Assembly: GCF_021018805.1 (NCBI RefSeq) | Contig: NC_086256.1 | Location: 14,202,032-14,266,031, forward strand | Length of the DNA: 64,000 nt | Direction of reading: 5' to 3' | Source of the DNA: Prinia subflava | Taxonomy: Eukaryota > Chordata > Aves > Passeriformes > Cisticolidae | Part shown: piece after piece, positions 37,340 to 49,100 of the stretch | Layout of the letters: every line of letters begins with the position of its first letter | Position numbering within the stretch: position 1 is the stretch's first letter | Made by a program: the position numbers and the translations under genes | Notes under the pieces: generated by a model | Told to the model about the DNA's origin: nothing | Seen by the model: only the letters and a program-made list of their open reading frames with translations | Database searches by the model: none

Positions 37340-38967
37340 CTGAAAAGAAGAGTAGTCCTTATCAGTTGAAAAACATGCAAGCATCAATATAGTAGCAGCA
37401 GATCAGTCTGCACTAACAACCTGGACTCCGAAGGCATTTATCTTCTGTGAAAGGCACTTATACTTTACACTGAATTTCAGACCTGTCTCGTATTATTGCA
37501 CATGTTCTGCAGAACTCCAAGAAAAATATGGGCAAGTTCTTAAATGTGCATCTAGGCTGCCAGAACACTTATTTAATAGTGGAATTTCTGTCCATTTGGA
37601 ACTAGGGGGTCACTTCCTGAAAACTTCTTCCTCTCTTGCTTGGCAACAACAACATATGTGCAAGACATCCTGACTCAAGAAAAGCACCAGAAGCCTCTCA
37701 TGAGCATTCACTCTTCTGGGAAAATTATCTAGTGCTGTAGTTGGTATTTTCCCCACACCTACATGTCCAGTCCCTGAAAGAAATGGAATTTTCAAGAGAG
37801 GCAGCGGTTTTCTTGTACGTTATTATTAGCATGGTTCACTCTTGGAAATGGAGAGGGAGCATGACAAATTGCAATTCAGGTAAATTACCTGAGAGCATTA
37901 ACTTGTCATTTGGCAGGATTATGTCTTTTTGGTTTGCCATAAAAGGCCCAATGCAAACCACCAGCGATGATGAACCAAACAAAAAGACCAAGAGGTAATT
38001 GAATCATGATTAGCCAAAGAGGCTCACATTTGAGTTCAGTATGAGGGGAAAAGATTAGATAAAGATTAGATACCTTATAAACACATTTTGAGACATTGCT
38101 CTGCATAGTATTCAGCATGTTTACATTTTGATCTGTTACTAAATTCTCTGACTCCCAAACATTTTATAAATGTTTTATAAAACATCTAAGAACTGGCCAG
38201 GAATATTTATTTCAGATAAAAAACTGATGATATTAAGAACAGTGAAGACAGCCTAGACTGTGAATAAAGGTGTGCCTTATTAGACAGTTTATTTTTGATT
38301 CCCATAAGAAAAATTTTGTATATAACCCAAAAAATAATCATCAAGAATGATTTTTACCAATGTCCAGTCACATCCAGTCTCCTCCAGCAGCCCCTGCACA
38401 CAGCAGAACAACAATCTGTTTCAGATATGATTCGAGACCTTCAATTTCCCCAATTGTCAGGGAAAGCAAGAAAAATTTTGAGTCAGCAGTGTAACACTAA
38501 GAACAGGCTCATACAGAGCGCAAAAAAAGTTCCACTCCTGTTTTATCTCACTTCCATTGTCCTGCAGGATAGAGTACAGTCTGCTGCGGTTTGCACTCAT
38601 CTTTCTCACAGCTGATCCAACATTTCTAAAATTAAGCCTTATTCTGTCCCTGCAATAGTCCTGTCAATATCTATGCTGGATCACAAAACAAAACAAAAAC
38701 AAAACACTCAACAACAACAAAACCCACAGAATACCCCAAAACGCTCCCGGCCCTCGCGGTGGGCTTGAGGCGCCGTTCCACAGGCGCAGCCCCGCGCTCC
38801 TCCACAGCCCGACCGGGGCTCGGCCGCCGGGGCGGTCACAGCCGGGGCGGTCACTGCGGGCCGGGCCGGGCCCTTCCCTCAGCCGCCCTCCCCTCGCCAG
38901 CCGCTGCAGGCGGCTCCCAACACCCGCGGGCTGCCGCAGCCTTGCGGATGGCACAGGGAGCTGCCCG

Positions 38968-39009
38968 CACCCGCATCGCCGCCGCCGGCACCCGCATCGC
39001 CGCCGCCGG
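38968..39009. repeat. 21-bp GC-rich tandem repeat, two copies
   Basis: Unit CACCCGCATCGCCGCCGCC plus GG occurs twice in succession (38968-38988 and 38989-39009) in the MCOLN3 island. Confidence 0.85.
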
Positions 39010-39301
39010 CCAGGCCGGAGCGCGGCAGCCGCTGCCCCTCCCGGGCTCGGCGCCCCTCTGCCGTGGCACCCCGAAGGCGGAGGCTGGGCCCGAGGGTGCT
39101 TCCCGCCCCCTGTCCCCCGCCGCTAAAGGCTCCCGGTACCTGCCAGCCGTGGCCGCTCCTGCCGCTCCCCGGCCTCCGGGGGCTGCAGCCGCCGCGGGGG
39201 CGGCCGTGCCAGCCCGGTGCCCGCAGCCGCCCCCGCTCCGTCCCGGCCCCGCTCGGCTGGGCGGGAGAGCCGCGGCCTCCGGCAGCCCGCCCCGGCCCCT
39301 G

Positions 39302-39398
39302 GGCTGCGCCGTGCCGGCCGGGCTAGGCTCGGCTGTGCGGGGCTGCGCCGTGCCGGGCCGGGCTAGGCTCGGCTGTGCGGGGCCGCGCCGTGCCGTGC
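39302..39398. repeat. 39-40-bp GC-rich tandem repeat
   Basis: Copies at 39302-39340 and 39341-39380 differ by one inserted G; a partial third copy follows. Unit begins GGCTGCGCCGTGCCGG and contains GGCTAGGCTCGGCTGTGCGG. Confidence 0.85.
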
Positions 39399-39456
39399 TG
39401 TGCACACCGTCACTCGCGGCCTCTGACACCTTGTGCTGCTCATCTCCCTCCTGCCG

Positions 39457-39464
39457 CACGTGAC
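39457..39464. promoter_or_regulatory. CLEAR-like E-box (CACGTGAC) upstream of MCOLN3
   Basis: CACGTGAC matches eight of ten bases of the TFEB/TFE3 CLEAR consensus GTCACGTGAC, at the MCOLN3-distal edge of the island. Mucolipin-1 is a known TFEB target; control of MCOLN3 is inference. Confidence 0.45.
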
Positions 39465-39484
39465 GGGCGCCTCTCCACACTGTA

Positions 39485-40260
39485 ATACACTTCCTATAGG
39501 ATGGTAATGCTGGCTCCAGATTTATCGACCTAGGCTTCTCCACCAGGGGAAATAAGGTTCATGTTATAAATAGCACCTGTCATTAAAAACAACAACAACA
39601 ACAAACCCAAACAACAACAAAACAAAAAACAAAACAAAACACCCAAACAACAAGAAAACAAAAAAACACCACCAACCAACCAAAAAAAGCCCCCCAAATC
39701 CCTTTCACGTCGTAGAACTGTAGTTATGAAGGTTAGTGGTATAGTGGATATGCTTAAGTCTTACACACTATTAAGCTAATAAGGTTATTAACTGAACTTC
39801 AAAGAGAATGGGCTCCTGCCTTGGGTCTGTGCCAGTCCCACTGCTCTGCAGGAATGATCCCTCTGGCATTGCTGCCTGACAAGAGGATAAACCCCAGGTT
39901 ATAACAGTGCAGTCTTCAGCTGCCTAATTTGTGCTGCAAGTACCATTCTGAACACTGGTATAAAAGGAGAAGGTAAAAGAAGGCCAAGACCAAAACAAAG
40001 AGCCTAGCAGGCATTTTGAGAAAGGGAACTTCCTGGCTGTACAGATTGACACGGAAGACAGACCGAACCCTCCTGCTTATTATAAGAAGGGGTGGATGGA
40101 CCTCGGAGTGGCACCAAGGACCAGCACTGGGTGCTCTGCATAGAAAGATACTCCAGGGCTCTTGTGTTTTACATTGCAGCAAGGCAAACGAAACCATTTT
40201 TATGCATCCAAAATACAAAAGATACAGATTACAGATCTTCATATTAACAAACCGCATCGA
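39485..40260. other. Spacer between the two head-to-head CpG islands
   Basis: Holds an A/C-only low-complexity tract (39583-39689) and otherwise unremarkable sequence. No gene supported. Confidence 0.5.
39583..39689. repeat. A/C-only low-complexity tract
   Basis: About 105 bases made almost entirely of AAC, AAAAC and ACC units on the plus strand, between the two CpG islands. Confidence 0.85.
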
Positions 40261-40900
40261 ATCGCCTTAATCCCAGCGGGAGACGGCCTCAGCACTGCCC
40301 GGCAAACACCGAGGCGATGCCTGGGCTGGGGTGCGCGGGTGGCCTGGCTGCAAAGGGGACTGCCGCCGACTGTCGCCTACAGACCCCATCATGCCCCGCG
40401 CCCCAGAGTCCCGCCGGCGGCGCGTCTCCCGCGCACAGCAGGCTGGGACGAGTAGTTCTTGTGTGGCGCGATCCCGCAGGCTGCCACCGCGGGGGCGGGT
40501 TTGCAGAACAGGGCGCTGATTGCCTGTCCGAGCCGTCAATCACGGCTGCTCCCGTCGCCATGACAACCGCGCGCCGCCGGGGACGCGGCGGGCCGGGGCC
40601 GCGCAGGTAGGGGACAAAGGGCACGAAGGGGACCCGGCAGCGCTGTGGGAGCGGTGAAAGATGCCCGATCCGAGAGCACACGGGCAGCAGCCGGCAGGGC
40701 ACAGCAGCCCGCGGCTGCCCCGTGCGGCCCAGCCGCCTCGGCCGCCTCTTCCCGCGGCACTGCCAGCGGGCCCGAGGCAGCAGCGCCTCCCTCGATGGCC
40801 TGAGGGGCTGTGCCGAGGGTGGAGAGGGGCTGGGGACGAGGCCGGGGCTGCAAACCCCGCAAATCCACACCCCCATCCCCGTGTCCACACATGATCTTGT
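40260..40900 (+). promoter_or_regulatory. DNAI3: DNAI3 CpG-island promoter
   Basis: CpG-rich block 5-6 kb upstream of the first DNAI3 coding exon, which opens with a splice acceptor at 46089 and so needs an upstream leader exon. The island contains an X-box motif at 40554-40567 and a CAG/GTAGGG donor-like site at 40606/40607 that could close a first exon. Assignment to DNAI3 rather than a second MCOLN3 promoter rests on position and the ciliary motif. Confidence 0.6.
40554..40567 (+). promoter_or_regulatory. DNAI3: RFX X-box motif
   Basis: GTCGCCATGACAAC differs from the palindromic RFX site GTTGCCATGGCAAC at two positions and keeps both half-sites with the AT centre. RFX2/RFX3 sites of this form sit close to transcription starts of motile-cilium genes, which fits an axonemal dynein gene. 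Confidence 0.7.
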
Positions 40901-43900
40901 TCCAGCGACCCAGCTCTCACATTTCGAAGACGAGATGACTATTCTTCTTACCTCTGCTTAAAGAAGTCTTATCTAATGTAATTTTTTACAATATAGCATT
41001 TCTGTTTCAAAAGTCATGACAATGCAACGTATGTTACTGTTTGGTTCCTGGCAGGACCATGTTATGACAACTTCTATATCATACTTAGTAACTTTTTAAG
41101 TACCAACCAAATTGTTACACTATTTTAATAATCTAGACCAGCTGTACTGGCTCATACCAGAAGTTCTGTCTGGGCAAGATAATAGTAAAGCCATATTTCC
41201 ACTCTTTGCAGCCTTTCCTTTTTGGATCTGCGGTTCAATTTCTATAGCCAGATGTATTATCATTCTTTTTAGTAGCCCTCAATTTTTCAGCTGTCAGTTT
41301 GCCCTGTTATGTTCTGAAATTGTGTGCTGCTGGCAGCTGACCTGTCCACAGGCAGTATATTCCATATTTCACACCCTTATTGTGCAATGAAACACTTCTG
41401 CAGTCCTGTTGTTTGTTTCCACATCCGTCAGCTCATGTGATGCCAGCTCGATCCCGTGTTAGGACCCTGAATCAGCATCTCCTGGTCACTTTCTCTGTGT
41501 CTTTTACGATTTCACTGACTTCTATCAGATCATTTTCAGTACAAATGAAGTACAAAATATGTTCGATGTCTTCGGTCATCGTTGTTACACATTTTCCAAT
41601 TTTAATCTATTTCTCTTTGAGTAAAAGAGAATCAGAGCACATCATTAACCAACATTCTAATGAAGTTTTCCATTTTGTTCTCTTACGTCTTTCTTATGAA
41701 TTTTTAACCTAATTTTACACATATTGTACTCATCATCCTAGATACTGTAACTACATCTACTGGTTTCTATCAGATAACACATTCAACATTAGGTTCAAGT
41801 AAGCCTGATTTAATGAAAAGTTGCAAGTGTGAAACCAGGTACATTTAAGTTGAACTATTTGTATGCTGAAATTATTTGGCAGTTGCCAAAACTTCAGCTT
41901 TACACCCTACAACTTATACAATGAAGTTATGTCCAAATATGCACAAGGATTATTAATAATTTTAATAATTTTTTATTATTTCCTCTTTGTGTAGAGCAAA
42001 ATAGAATAAATTTAATTAAAGACAACATTGCAGGTGAATTTCTGGAGAGATAAAGTATTTTCAAGATAGTATTTTTAACAAATGCCTAAAGGTTTATCAA
42101 CAGAAATGTGTTTTTTAGCTTGCTAGTGATACAACAAAAAAAGTAATTAGCAAATGGTTTTGATCCTTTCCTTGTCGTGCTTTTGTAAAATGGACATGCA
42201 TCCAATTCTTCTGTCATTCCAAATTATAGTAAATTATAGTCCTAAAATAGTAATGCACATAAACTCGACCCTAAATCATTCAATTAGGCAACTAATGAAT
42301 CATTCTGTGTCCTCAAATCAGACAGCATCTTTTGTAGAACTGATGGCTAATTGGTTTTTGCCTCTTGCAATACCTAGCAACATCACAGATCTGTTTATAG
42401 CTGTAAATGTTTCAGTACGTTAAATGATTAGGAGAACACTCTGATCTTATTTTTTCTCTTAAGCCTAATGTTCAAAATATTAGAGCCATCTGTAAACAAA
42501 CTAGGCTATAAAAGGTCAAACAAAGTTGTCAAATATTTACCAAGGTTTTAGCAATTACATAATGTAACACTGTGTTCCACTGAAAAACTGCTGAAAGATT
42601 AGACTGAATGTAATTAATGAAATCTAAATATTACTCACTTTTTAAAAATAAAATATATGGCAATATTTATGACAATTGATTTACAAAAGCTATAATTTTA
42701 TATAGATTTTTCACTCTTAAATTTTCAAACTATGTTAATTTAAATGTTGTTTCCAACCTCTTCTTAATCATAGAATCATGAGTTTTTATAAACATAATGG
42801 AAAGGCATAATACATTTGTGTGTGCCTTGACAAGTCCTCTTTAAATAAGCAGTATAGAAATATCCTTAAGAGAATAGGGACTAACTATAGATTAAAAAAA
42901 TAACCTTTTTGGTCACATTTTCAGACAACCCATTCATATGGACTGATTTTTAATGGTTTTCTTGATAGGATGTAGTATTTTATTTAAAAACTTATGGGGA
43001 AAAAAGTAAACCCCCAAACTAAGAGGTAACTACTGAAAATAGTAGCTTTTAACTTACATATTGGGACTCTTGTTCTTTTGTACCTTTTTGGAAGAGGTGA
43101 GGTGCAGAAGTCTGCTCCTCAGTACATATTTGAAAGTACTCAGTGTGTGTTTCCTGAAGGGAGCACCTGGAGGTTGCCATATTCCTGTGTGAACCCCAAC
43201 TTTGCATATAGGCTCTGTAAATGGCTGTTTCTGTGTTCCAGAAACATGTCTGGTTATGCTTCCAGAGAAGTTTCTGGAAGCTCTGCCTTGGCTTTCTCTG
43301 CACGCTTTCCCTGTTTCCTGACCACTGACAATCATATGGCCACAGGATGACGGAGGGGCGGGGGTGATATGGTACTGGGGATATTGTAAAAGAAGATAAG
43401 TGGTTTGTCATTTTCTGTTTTGTCTGCTTTCCAGCTGGGAGGTCCTGTGCATCCCAGAGGGAAGCACGAACAGTCCCACTGACTGCTTTATTCATCTGCA
43501 ACCCTTAAACAGGGGCACTTTTTATATTAACAAATGCAAATACATGTACCAGGCACTGGCATCAGCTTTATCACCACGGCCCTTCTCTCTGTAGTGCTGC
43601 ATCTACCTCAGACCTCATCCTTTCAGTGAAGGAGGAGGATCTGATTACTGGGACAGCATTTTCAAGAATTTTAACTGTTTCTATAGGTAAAATATACTTG
43701 AAATCAGTTGAAAGGAAAGGGATGTTTTTATTTGCAAGTTATTTTACTGAACATAGCATGTGACTTATGTCAGCCTTCTCAGTGTTTCCTCCATTCATGT
43801 GACTTAGAGTTTAGGATACTCAGAGGAACTCACTCAAAATTTCCAAACTAGCTTTGTTGCAGTGCATAATTATGAAATGGTGAAGTGAGACATTGTGACT

Positions 43901-46089
43901 GGAATATAGATGAGATGGTTCATATTGTCCTTCAACTAATTTCTACAACAGCTGCCCTCACCTCCTGTCCTGGAGGACTGTCTCTCTTTTACAGAGCCAT
44001 AAAGGTTGGTTTCAAATTAGAATAGTCACAGAACCCATTTACAAAATGGGCCACAATTTTTATATGTACAATATACAAGAAGATAGATAAGAAACAGCTT
44101 TGCACAGCTTTCCTTCTTAAATAAGGAAAAAGTAGTCTCTTTTGACTATCTGAATTGATATGCACTCTCAGTGAGGTAGGCCCAAGTGTTTCAGAACTAT
44201 AAGCTAAGCATATTGCATAGGCTCCTTTGAAAGATTATACATATATAAGAAAATATATATAAAATACATATATATGTTTATGTAAATGAAAATATATTGA
44301 CTGTTACACAAAACTGTGTTAACAGTGTTTCTACTCCTGTACTTGACAAAAAGACTGTAAGAATCAGGGCAGAAAAATTTCCCAACTTTCTCCTTAGATT
44401 CATTATGTATAATTTGGGAAGGGTTTAAAAACATCATCCCATGCAGAGCAAAAGTTTCAGAACTCTGGAACATTATTTTTGTTGCATTGGTATCATCATT
44501 GCTTTTTGGAAGAAGCAGAAGATTAAATTGCTACCATTCTTCAGACAGATTAATGAAGGGGACTGCATTTGATGTAATCAAGAGAGACTAAACAAGAGAG
44601 AGATACACTAACATGCCATGGATGCAACCTGCCACCTGTGATCTGCAAGATCCAGTATGATGCAGAAAAGAGTCTGAGGATTTATAGAGTATCTTTTTCT
44701 ACTGTGATTGGAGTGAAAAAGAAAAATGCGTAACTGTAGCAAGAGTATCAGACTCTGCTCACATTAAAGCCAACACCAAAATTTACCTTGAGTTCATGGG
44801 AGGTCAACATGTATCCCAAACCTTGGCTATTCCATCAGGCTATAATCCATGACCTATATCTTGCCAACAGTGGCCATCTCCATACTAAAATTTAGATCAG
44901 AAGCTAAGATTATATTGCTTGCTTCTGGAGTATTCGAGAACTGTGTTACAAAACAATAAATACTGTTTCTCAGTCTGGGTATGCCACTGAAATTGCAAAT
45001 GCACAGGCCATAGCATATTTGTTTTAGCACTCTCTATTTTAGGCTGTTCATAAGGAAACCCTCAAGATAGAACACTTATTTTATGAACTCACCTTTTCAC
45101 CTTAAACCTCTTGGCAATAAATGTGCTGTTCATGTGCACAAGCAGAGGGGCTGTAGCTCCTGTAAGAGATCATCAGAAATAGTTATGTCCTGCCAGCGTT
45201 CTTTCTGGTGCCATCTCTTTCTGTCCTATCTGCATCTACTTTCCTCTTGTTAGTGGTAAAATTATAATGGCACCCAAATACTGTAGGTGCTCTGTAGGAC
45301 ACAAACAAAGTGAGAGCCCCATTGTCATCATCCCATCTGAACGCCTCTGGCTCTTTAATACTAACATCAAACGATCTTAACACTTTTAAGAGAATTTGGG
45401 CCATGCTGATTTAGTGGTTCCATCGGCTGCTATGTGAGCACCTCCCACATGATGGTGCTGTCCAGCCTGAGCAGCGGGCAGGCTGAACTGCATTTCTTCC
45501 TTCCATGGAACTGAGACTTTTCTGCACTACTGTTCTAATCCTTTCTGCTTACATGGGGATGAAGGAGAGCAAATGAAACGGGAGTAGCCTTCTGTACAAT
45601 ATCATCTCCTGCTGTCTGGTTGCTACATTTAATTAGGCATACATCATCTTCCCGAGCTTGTCCTCCTCAGAGCTACACTGAAAAATAAACTGGAAATAGA
45701 AATGCTTTTTGTGGCTGAGTAATGATTCACACTTACAAACATTGGGACAAACACTTATAACTGGTGAATTTTCACCCATGCTCTTCCCACTTTATCTCAG
45801 GTCCTTAGCTTTCAGTGTGTTTCAGAAACCTCTATCCTAATTTAACCTGTCACTATTTTGGATAATCGGTGTTCATTTTTAAACACCCTGGACAAAAGAA
45901 GCTTTTCCATCTATTACACATGATATGAAAATACAGCTTATTATTTAAGACTATGAAACATACCTTTAGCTGCATATGAAAATATTACTGTAATGATAAG
46001 CTACATAAAGTCATGGACCAAATTTTCACTCATACATGGTGCATTCTGTTGTCTATTTTAAATTACTGATGATATGTATCTTTCTCTAG
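40901..46089 (+). other. DNAI3: Presumed DNAI3 first intron / 5' region
   Basis: AT-rich, with no exon resembling known protein. Notable contents are a higher-GC stretch at about 43050-43600 open on both strands and a 73-codon minus-strand frame at 45183-45404. An additional leader exon could be hidden here. Confidence 0.45.
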
Positions 46090-46173
46090 GGAAATCTGAA
46101 AAAATGTCAAAAAGTGTCAAATCCAGCAAGAGCAACTCGAAAGATTCAAAAACATCGTCAAAGAAACAAAAAG
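46090..46173 (+). CDS. DNAI3: DNAI3 first coding exon
   Basis: CTCTAG acceptor, 14 leader bases, ATG at 46104-46106, then a Ser/Lys-rich stretch ([16 protein letters not shown]) ending in phase 1 at GTAAAA. The start matches the basic N-terminus of mammalian DNAI3 in style but not in sequence. Confidence 0.85.
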
Positions 46174-49100
46174 GTAAAACAAAGTTAAGGAATCATGAAA
46201 AGGAAAAGGAACACAGTTCGGTATGTAAGGTACAGCAGCAATGAAACAAGCAGCAATCTGGGCTAACATGAGATCTACCTGAATTATTTTGGCCCCTTGC
46301 ATTTAAAACTCATGAGATCAAATAGAATATGCTATTTTATATAAATAACTGAGAGAGGTCAAATTACTTGTTATAGTTCTGGAATCAACACTACTCACAT
46401 CATATCATTATATTTCAGGTAAAACAGATGAAGTTGATCTTTCTATGGCCAGTATAGGTAAGTGGTACGACAACTAAACTGTAAAGTAGTAGTTCTGGAA
46501 TACTCAAAGCATTTTGAAACTTCAGTGTTACTAATGGAGGGAATAAAAAAATATTTTTCATGAATGGGAAAAAAATAGAAACTATTCAGAAATGCAGCTA
46601 TCACAGTGATTACAGTGGCTCTCTGAGTAGCAGGCAGTGCAGCAGGAAACAGGTATGAAGAGGTTTTTTCTTGGTTTGAGAGGAGTAAGGATAAGGGGAA
46701 ATAAAAAGCATCATGACAAAATTATAGGGTGCAAAATCTTTGAGTTCAGAAATAGTTTATGAATTCTAAAAAAAATTCATGTTTTTCTTTCAATTGCTAA
46801 TCCTTGATCTTCATCAAGCCGTTATTAAATTTCATGAGAAGGTTATTTTAGCATCTCACTTGTGGTTTTTAATCATAGATACCAATAGACACCAATTAGC
46901 ATCATTTTTTTGTAGGGGAAAAAACCTAACCATTTAAAAGTCACAATTTGGCTTATGTGCAAGTAAAGTTCAGTTTTAAGCATGGCCATTGTTAAGGGCT
47001 AAAGCATGCAATTATCCAAATTTAAATATATTCTTTTTTTCTTAGACATTGAAGTATTTCCAATGGTAGTTATTTTCCATATTTCTGGTTGTATTTTTCT
47101 TCTGATCCAATTTGTGCAATTATTCTTCAGATATAACTTATATTGATATCAAAGTAAAATTTATCTATGATTTACAGGAACAGGACAAAGGGTTATCTTA
47201 TTAATTGGCTTTTAACAAGGAATACACAAACCAGGTAACTTTAAAATAAACTGTAAATCACCTGTTTTCCTCCAGAATCCTAAGAACACTGGGTGAAAAT
47301 TGTTCTCTGGCTAGCATCATCAAAGTGGCTAAGCTGCAGTTAGTGAAAATGCACAAGAAGTGATCCCTCAGATGATTAAAGTGGTACTTTAAAAATGTAT
47401 TTTCAATATTTCAGGAGATAGTTTGTAGGAGAGAATTGTACCTCCACCTACTGGCAATCAAGGTTAGAGCTCTAACAGCTAAACTGCTGCTGGGAACCTG
47501 TTGCTGAAAGCAGGAAAACAGCTCTGGTGTAAGGAAACACTGCCTGTGCAAGATTTAAACTCCATGCACGCACTCCTTAGGCCTGCAAGTGTTCTTCACT
47601 TCTTCCTTATGGTTTCTTGGTCTTTGTGAAGTTCTTGTAGCACTTGTAGTTCTTGTAGCACTAAGAGCTGCTGACTGTTACAAATGATATAGGTACAATT
47701 TACTAATAGAAAAACAATGTCTATTGTTTTTCTGATGTCTATGATTAGATGTTACATATTTTTTACTGGGAAAAAGCATTCAATAAAAATTTTTGTAATG
47801 TAAGAACTCTAGTATCAGCTCCTTATATTATAGATTCTGTTTAAAATAATATTCTGCAATACAGAACTTTAGTTCTTTGGACTGAAGTATTTTAATTCTG
47901 ATCATTACTTTGTTTTTAACTTGGGCTTATAGCAAGAGAGCATTGAAAAAATGCACTTACAGTATCTGTTTCCTCTTGTAGTGATGTCCATTTTATTCTT
48001 GCTTAACTTTAAAGTATGCTTGTATTGTTTCATTTGGCAGTGAAACCTAGATCCCTTTAAAAGGATTTTTTCAGCATTAGCATTTGTGCACAAGGCTGTA
48101 TACATGACTCAGCATTTTTAAAAGTAGCAAAAAACCTTATTGTTGCAAATAATAACGTCTAAAACAGCCATTACTCCGGGCTGGGATTTTTGAGGTATGG
48201 TGTTAGCAACAGTCAGTTTGGACCAGATGACTTGGAGGCCTTTCCCAATCAACATCCCTATAATTTTGTATTTTTTGGAAGCATCCACACAGAGATCCTG
48301 GAAATCTCCAAGGTATCAAAAAAGAAAATAGTGCAGGATTGATTAGAGCTTGTGATGAAAGTGAACTAACGGCCTGTGCATGCTACAAACAGATTTTACC
48401 TGCTATGAAATAACTAGTGGACACTAAGTAATCCATACTTGGAACAGTGTAACATCCACCAGAAACATCAGGCATGCCATTAATTTTAGTGATGACTATG
48501 GCAGAACAGATGCAGTGGAGTAGCAGCACTGAAAGATTTTAAAGGATAAATGTCAGATTCATCAAATGTAATGTATTATGTGATAGGATTATGCAGAGAT
48601 TAAGGAGGATTTATCATTTTGTTAGTCATTGTTGGCTTAGATTAGAGATGACTTCTCAAAACATGCTGACACTGCTGGTCACAATCATTATTTGAGGTAT
48701 GTCAACTTCTCTTCAAGACATGCACTAAGAGGAAAAAAATCCCACAGGTGCTTGGAATTAAGATAAAATACTAAGTAATTTAAACTAAGAAAAGAGATTG
48801 AAATAAAGATAGAAAGTATCAGCTATTATCACAACAGCCAGCACATTTCAGTACAGAAAAACAGTACCCAGTATACAAGTCCTTAATTCTTTCAGTTTCC
48901 AGTTCACCAAAAAGATGAACATCTGCTAACCTTCTCAGGTAAAAATATAGTGGCTCTCATGAGGAATGCTCTTATTAAGGCAGCTGAGACAGAGCATGGG
49001 TCTGCTAGCGGGGCAGGACAGCAAGGGACGAGTCTCAGGGGCAGGATTCAACTAGCTCGGCCTGGAGTGATCCTAGCCACTTAGAGCTGTGATGCCAGCT

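Larger units (their letters stand above)
38740..39480 (-). promoter_or_regulatory. MCOLN3: MCOLN3 CpG-island promoter with presumed non-coding exon 1
   Basis: Dense CpG block 1.4-2.1 kb upstream of the first MCOLN3 coding exon, which opens with a splice acceptor and so needs an upstream exon. A CAG/GTACCG donor-like site on the minus strand at about 39138 is one candidate end of that exon. A CACGTGAC E-box lies at 39457-39464. Two GC-rich tandem repeats (38968-39009 and 39302-39398) lie inside. The long frames on both strands have no family resemblance. Confidence 0.7.

Noticed and set aside
38759..39543. Open frames of 234 (plus) and 230 (minus) codons
   Set aside because: Same GC-composition artefact in the MCOLN3 island, overlapping tandem repeats.
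40289..40920. Minus-strand frames of up to 199 codons and several plus frames
   Set aside because: CpG-island by-products; mutually overlapping and without recognisable domains.
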